A DNA stretch of 64,000 bases, from contig NW_024468250.1 in NCBI RefSeq assembly GCF_002104995.1, positions 1,364,001 to 1,428,000 of the forward strand. Reading direction: 5' to 3'. Below the pieces are notes generated by a model. That model did no database searches and was not told the DNA's origin. It was given only the letters and a program-made list of their open reading frames with translations. Shown one piece after another: positions 60,407 to 64,000 of this stretch. Position 1 is the stretch's first letter. The number at the start of each line of letters is the position of its first letter. The position numbers and the translations under genes are program-made. Origin of the DNA: Linderina pennispora. Its lineage: Eukaryota; Kickxellomycota; Kickxellomycetes; Kickxellales; Kickxellaceae.

Positions 60407-61819
60407 CTACAGGAGCTGGGCCTTGATCCTGTAGTACTCGTCAAACCGCATCTTTGCGTACTCCATGTAGTCAAAGTCGATGTCAGAAATCGACGCTTGC
60501 ACCAGCCCCCACACGCCCCAGTAGACGTGCGAAGCCAATGCAAACTGGCTGACCTCGACATACATGCCCTCGAGCACCTGGTCGCTAGCGTCCGCACCCG
60601 ATGCGGCTAGGTAAGTCCTGAACCACTCAATCTGGCGCTCTTTAGACGGGTACCTTGAGTAGTCACACTCAAACCCAGCATACTCGCAGAAGTGGTTGGC
60701 GATGTCAAATCCGCGGTACGAGTACGTCGCGTACTCGTAGTCAATGAAGCTGACCGAGTCCTTGGAGTCGTTGATGATGACATTCCCTGACAGAAGGTCG
60801 TTGTGCGAGAACACCACAGGCGACTCCAAGCTTGGTCAGAACGCCTTCAAGCTCTTTGATCTCCTTTGCCAGCTTATCGTGTGAAAAGTGCTTTTGGAAT
60901 TTGGCATCTGCGCTCGGATCCGTGCATTGCTGAGGGACGTCGTGGAGCCAGCGGGTGATGGTGCTGAAAAGCTCGGGCGTATGGGCGCCGGGAAGTTTGA
61001 TTTGGTGCCATTTCGCGAGCTCGCGGGCGATGAGCGGGGCCATTACAGAGCTCCCCATTTGCTCAGGCTTGGCGACGCTGCCCGGGATGAACCCGTAGAC
61101 GAGGCCGTTCTGGAATCGGGCGTAGAGTGGTGGGCATATGCCAAGGTGCGTCAGGCCGGCCATGTTCTATGGAGGATTACGCTATCAGTACGAAATTTCG
61201 AGAGGGACTCGCAGTGTATAGTGGGGAATGAGGCTGCATGTGGTGAGCACATGATGCTGCTGCACTCTGCCGACAGCGCCAATCCCAGTGTGGTTTTTGG
61301 AACGGCCAAGCGTCGGCAGCCGAATGCCTTCCTCCCCACGGATGAAGCCTGGTGGGTAGGAGAAAGCGCAGGAAGGGAATTCAAGTATCGAAGCGGTTCT
61401 GAAGCCGGGCCGCAGTGTACTTACAATAAGCTCCTGGTCCCGATCGATAATGACCTCGGTGTGCTTGCCATACGCGCGGATGAGCACCGTAACCCCCGTC
61501 CGCCTGTTGGTCGACTGGATAACTACGGACAGGATTTGGTGTCTTCAGTGAACTGCGACAACAGCAGGGGCAACTGCCATATTGGGATTCTTGCTGACCC
61601 GGGTGCCCGGGGGTGTATAGACTTACGCTTGTTTGTAATGCCGTCCTTGCATTGCTTCATTTCGAGCTCATCGCCGGCCCATTCCGGGAACACTTTGACC
61701 AGCAGCGCCTTGGAGTCGTCGAACAGCGACTCGTGGTGGACTGCATGGTCGACAAACGGAATCGAGCTGACAAGCGCCTGCGTGTTGAGGTTCTCGATGG
61801 ATAAATGTGCGGCAGTCAT
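60407..61819 (-). CDS. EKI1: Ethanolamine/choline kinase family, Eki1-like
   Basis: First step of the CDP-ethanolamine branch of phospholipid synthesis. Exon 1 61819-61627, intron 61626-61523, exon 2 61522-61425, intron 61424-61167, exon 3 61166-60407; 349 residues after removing one extra G near 60836. Junctions read KDGITNKLIQSTNRR and RDQELINMAGLTHLG, as in ethanolamine kinases (DGITN is conserved). Catalytic motifs: VFSHNDLLSGNVIIND (Brenner-like, with HND) and SVSFIDYEYATYSYRGFDIANHF. ASHVYWGVWGLVQA near the C-terminus is also typical. The fit to ethanolamine kinase is better than to choline kinase. Convergent with the RRM/WD40-like gene. Confidence 0.9.
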
Positions 61820-61897
61820 TTGGAAAAAGAATAAAGGAGTTCTGCTACAGAAGGAGAGAAGAGAGATATCGGCAATCCCACACGACCGGGCTGGAGG

Positions 61898-61904
61898 TTT
61901 TATA
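61898..61904 (-). promoter_or_regulatory. TATA box candidate of the ethanolamine kinase gene
   Basis: On the minus strand TATAAAA lies about 80 bp upstream of the start codon at 61819. Confidence 0.45.
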
Positions 61905-62022
61905 AATCGCTGCTAATTTTTGGGGTGAAAGAGAGCACGGTGCTTCGTCTGGTCCTTTCTCAGAAGTGATTCATTCCGAAAAGATCATTTTTCCAAAAGG
62001 TCTACATGGTCCAGGGTAGCAC

Positions 62023-63125
62023 TCAGTAATCGTACTTGAATCTGAAGTAGTCCGGATCGAAGAAGTGCACGCGCACGTAACCGTCCTCACCACCCGAGGC
62101 AAAGGCCTTGCCGTCGGGCTGGACAGCCAGCGTGTTGATGGGACCGAAGTGGCCCTTGGCGCGGCCGACCTCGTCCTCAAAGATCTTGTGGTAGAACCGG
62201 GACTCGAACTTGCCCTGGCGCGATGACGTAGTGGTAACCTCGCTGGCAGCCTGACCACCACCAAGGATAACCAGATCCTGCGTCGGCGTGAATAGTCGCC
62301 GTGTTGATGCCAGTGTCAGCCTTGTACATCTTGAGCGGGTTCAGCGTGGTGGTCTCAAACAGCCGCGCCGTCTTATCCTTGCTGCTGGTGATGAAGTACG
62401 TGCCATCCTTGGACATCTGCAGATCGGTGATCGTGTCGTCGTGGGCCTTGGTGCGCCTCGACACCTCCTCGTACTTCCACTCGAACAGCGAGATCGAGCC
62501 GTCCTCGTGTCCGGCAACAATGTACTTGTCAAGGTGGCTCCAGGCGGCCACAGTGGCCTTGGACGGCGTCGGCCGCAGGACCACCACGGGCTCGTTGCTC
62601 TGGACGGGCGACGACTCGTCGATCTCGAACACGTAGATGCCGCTCTTGTGGCCCATGCGCTCCTCGGTCACCATCAGGATGTACCGGTCGTCGTGCGAGA
62701 ACTCGACACGCTTGACGGCGGTCGGCAGCTCCCAGATGTGCAGCACCTTGCCGGTCTCCGCGTGCCACAGACGCGCCGTGTTGTCGGCCGAGCCTGTCAC
62801 CACAAGCGTGCTCGGCTTGTTGATGTCGATCGACCACAGGGCTCCCTGGTGGCCCGCATACGTGCCCACGCGCTCTCCGTTGTGCGAGTACCACAGGTTC
62901 GCCGTGTTATCCTTCGCAACCGTCAGCAAAAGGTCGCCGTCCTGGTTGTACTTGACCTGGGTAAGCGGACGCGTGTGTCCCTGCAGCAGAATAGGCCTCT
63001 ACACCGGGGGAACATTTGCAAATTGAGCTGGATGTGCGGGTTTCTGCAAAAAAAATAGATCCCTTGTATGTGAAGCAGCCTGCTCGCTCTGATTAGCTGC
63101 TCCGTCCCAAGCGACGCCTTACCAT
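62023..63125 (-). CDS. TIF34: Translation initiation factor eIF3 subunit i (Tif34)
   Basis: Seven-bladed WD40 subunit of eIF3. The start codon alone forms exon 1 of the coding region: ATG at 63125-63123 is followed at once by a GTAAGG donor. A 124-nt intron (63122-62999) ends in GTAG, and exon 2 (62998-62023) opens [20 protein letters not shown]. The resulting MRPILLQGH is the expected N-terminus. One extra base near 62287-62292 shifts the frame; removing it gives 325 residues, the same length as human eIF3i. Other marks: [82 protein letters not shown] and the terminal [17 protein letters not shown]. Without the intron the gene would lack a proper start. Confidence 0.94.
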
Positions 63126-63438
63126 TTCGTTGATGTTTGCTTCTTTTTTGTTCGGGTGTGCGAATCGCGATGCTGTTTAAATTATCCTCCCGCGAGTGTT
63201 CTGCAGCGCTGTCAAATGCAAATCACACTGAATCGAAGAGAGAGACTAGAGATAGGCACGAAATGAGCTAAATTGAGAGAGAGAAAAGGTGTATTCTTCG
63301 AGCTGCCTCCAAGCTAAAATTTTTCCCCATCACTTTGGCGAAAAAAATGCCAGGCCAGGAGCCAGCAAAAGAGCGCCCTGCATGAATTTCGCTAGAGCCG
63401 CCCCTGGCCAGTGCCGGCTCGCGGCTCGCTGCCCGCTG
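63126..63438 (-). other. Intergenic region between eIF3i and the last gene
   Basis: 313 bp holding the eIF3i promoter and the 3' flank of the right-edge gene; a GA-rich stretch (63235-63290) is present. No gene seen. Confidence 0.4.
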
Positions 63439-64000
63439 CTACTTGGATGGCGAACTCAGCGGCATGAGCAGCTTGACTGCCTGCATCGTTGCCTTGAAGC
63501 GGGCCAGGATGTTCTTGTCGTAGTGCTTGACCATGCCGCTGCTGGACGAGACCTTTGAGATCTGGGCAAAGGCGATGACCAGGCTCTTGATTGCGGGGGC
63601 GCAGTCCGACAGCGCATGGGCCATAGCAGACTCTAGGTCTACAACCGCCTGCTCAAGCTTGGACAGTGCCTGCGACAGCTCCTGCAGGCTGCTCTGGTCG
63701 ATGGGCTGGTCGCCGATCGGCTGGTGCGCAGTGGAGAACCGCACTTGTTTTGACCGCTCCGTGGGCTCAGCCATAGGCAACGCCGGCGTGCTGCCACCGA
63801 TGCTGGGCTGCCTGCTGGACCGGCGCATAGACAACGCTGACCTGTGCTGGACCAGCGGCGGTGGAGCCGTGTGTGGAGCGGGAGTGCCGTTGCTGGATGT
63901 AGATGTCTGCAGCTGGCTGTCGGACTGATTTCGCAGATGTGACGGTGGTGTGTCAGTGGTGCTATTTACAGAGTATGCAGTAGGTGGTGCAGTGGCAGCG
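63439..64000 (-). CDS. Unidentified protein, C-terminal part, cut by window edge
   Basis: An open frame runs from the right edge to a stop at 63439, at least 186 residues. The visible N-terminal part is disordered and Ser/Thr/Pro-rich (APPTAYSVNSTTDTPPSH), with a basic patch (MRRSSRQPS). The last 80 residues form a predicted helical domain with heptad-like hydrophobics (LQELSQALSKLEQAVVDLES; ILARFKATMQAVKLLM). I recognise no family. The true start lies beyond the window; an internal Met at 63834 is not a convincing start because the frame continues open upstream. Confidence 0.6.
   Translation of the reverse strand, partial: AATAPPTAYSVNSTTDTPPSHLRNQSDSQLQTSTSSNGTPAPHTAPPPLVQHRSALSMRRSSRQPSIGGSTPALPMAEPTERSKQVRFSTAHQPIGDQPIDQSSLQELSQALSKLEQAVVDLESAMAHALSDCAPAIKSLVIAFAQISKVSSSSGMVKHYDKNILARFKATMQAVKLLMPLSSPSK

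Noticed and set aside
1-64000. tRNA genes
   Set aside because: I looked for GGTTC-A/G-A T-loop patterns with a matching acceptor stem and found none that folded; a tRNAscan run would be decisive.

Overview
The window is nuclear DNA of a filamentous fungus. Its genes carry short spliceosomal introns, with GT-AG ends in most cases and GC-AG ends in one gene. They encode a fungal set of proteins: Cla4-type PAK, Cdc24, Slm1-like, Sit4/PP6, Snz/Pdx1, AA9 oxidases. Several proteins keep traits more familiar from animals than from yeasts, such as an RNase-kappa-like V-ATPase protein, RanBP2-type zinc fingers on a nucleoporin-like protein, and a Cys/His-rich leader on cystathionine beta-synthase. This suggests an early-diverging lineage. 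My best guess is Kickxellomycotina, but that is an inference from overall character and not from any marker search.

Layout. Positions 1-10.9 kb hold housekeeping and signalling genes: an hnRNP-type RNA-binding protein (cut by the left edge), an H3K9 methyltransferase, CENP-S/MHF1, a Cla4-like PAK kinase, Sit4/PP6 phosphatase and an endophilin-like BAR-SH3 protein. Positions 11-20 kb look accessory: a decayed oligopeptide transporter, two AA9 lytic polysaccharide monooxygenases in direct tandem, and two seven-transmembrane (7TM) receptor genes. Positions 19.9-32.9 kb return to core functions: a CBS-PB1 protein, RNase-kappa-like protein, a badly frameshifted zinc-finger nucleoporin-like gene, a ZIP zinc transporter, an Slm1-like F-BAR/PH protein and Pdx1. 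Positions 33.6-41.0 kb form a head-to-tail array of six 7TM receptor paralogues, all on the minus strand. Positions 41.3-64 kb hold MLH1, mitoribosomal mS35, RPC37, a TilS-like tRNA-lysidine synthase, cystathionine beta-synthase, Ist3/RBMX2, uridine kinase, Cdc24, proteasome alpha6, a large RRM/WD40-like protein of unknown role, ethanolamine kinase, eIF3i and one gene cut by the right edge.

How the genes work together. Cla4-like PAK, Cdc24, the BAR-SH3 protein and the Slm1-like protein belong to the polarity/membrane module known from yeasts. The AA9 pair, the transporter relic and the eight receptors suggest an environment-sensing and polymer-degrading accessory locus.

Quality warning. About thirty single-base indels, most in short homopolymers, interrupt otherwise highly conserved reading frames. 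Where conserved protein sequence resumes in another frame I describe the gene as one locus and give the place of the indel. I cannot tell assembly error from real mutation. No tRNA, rRNA, CRISPR array or transposon was recognised.
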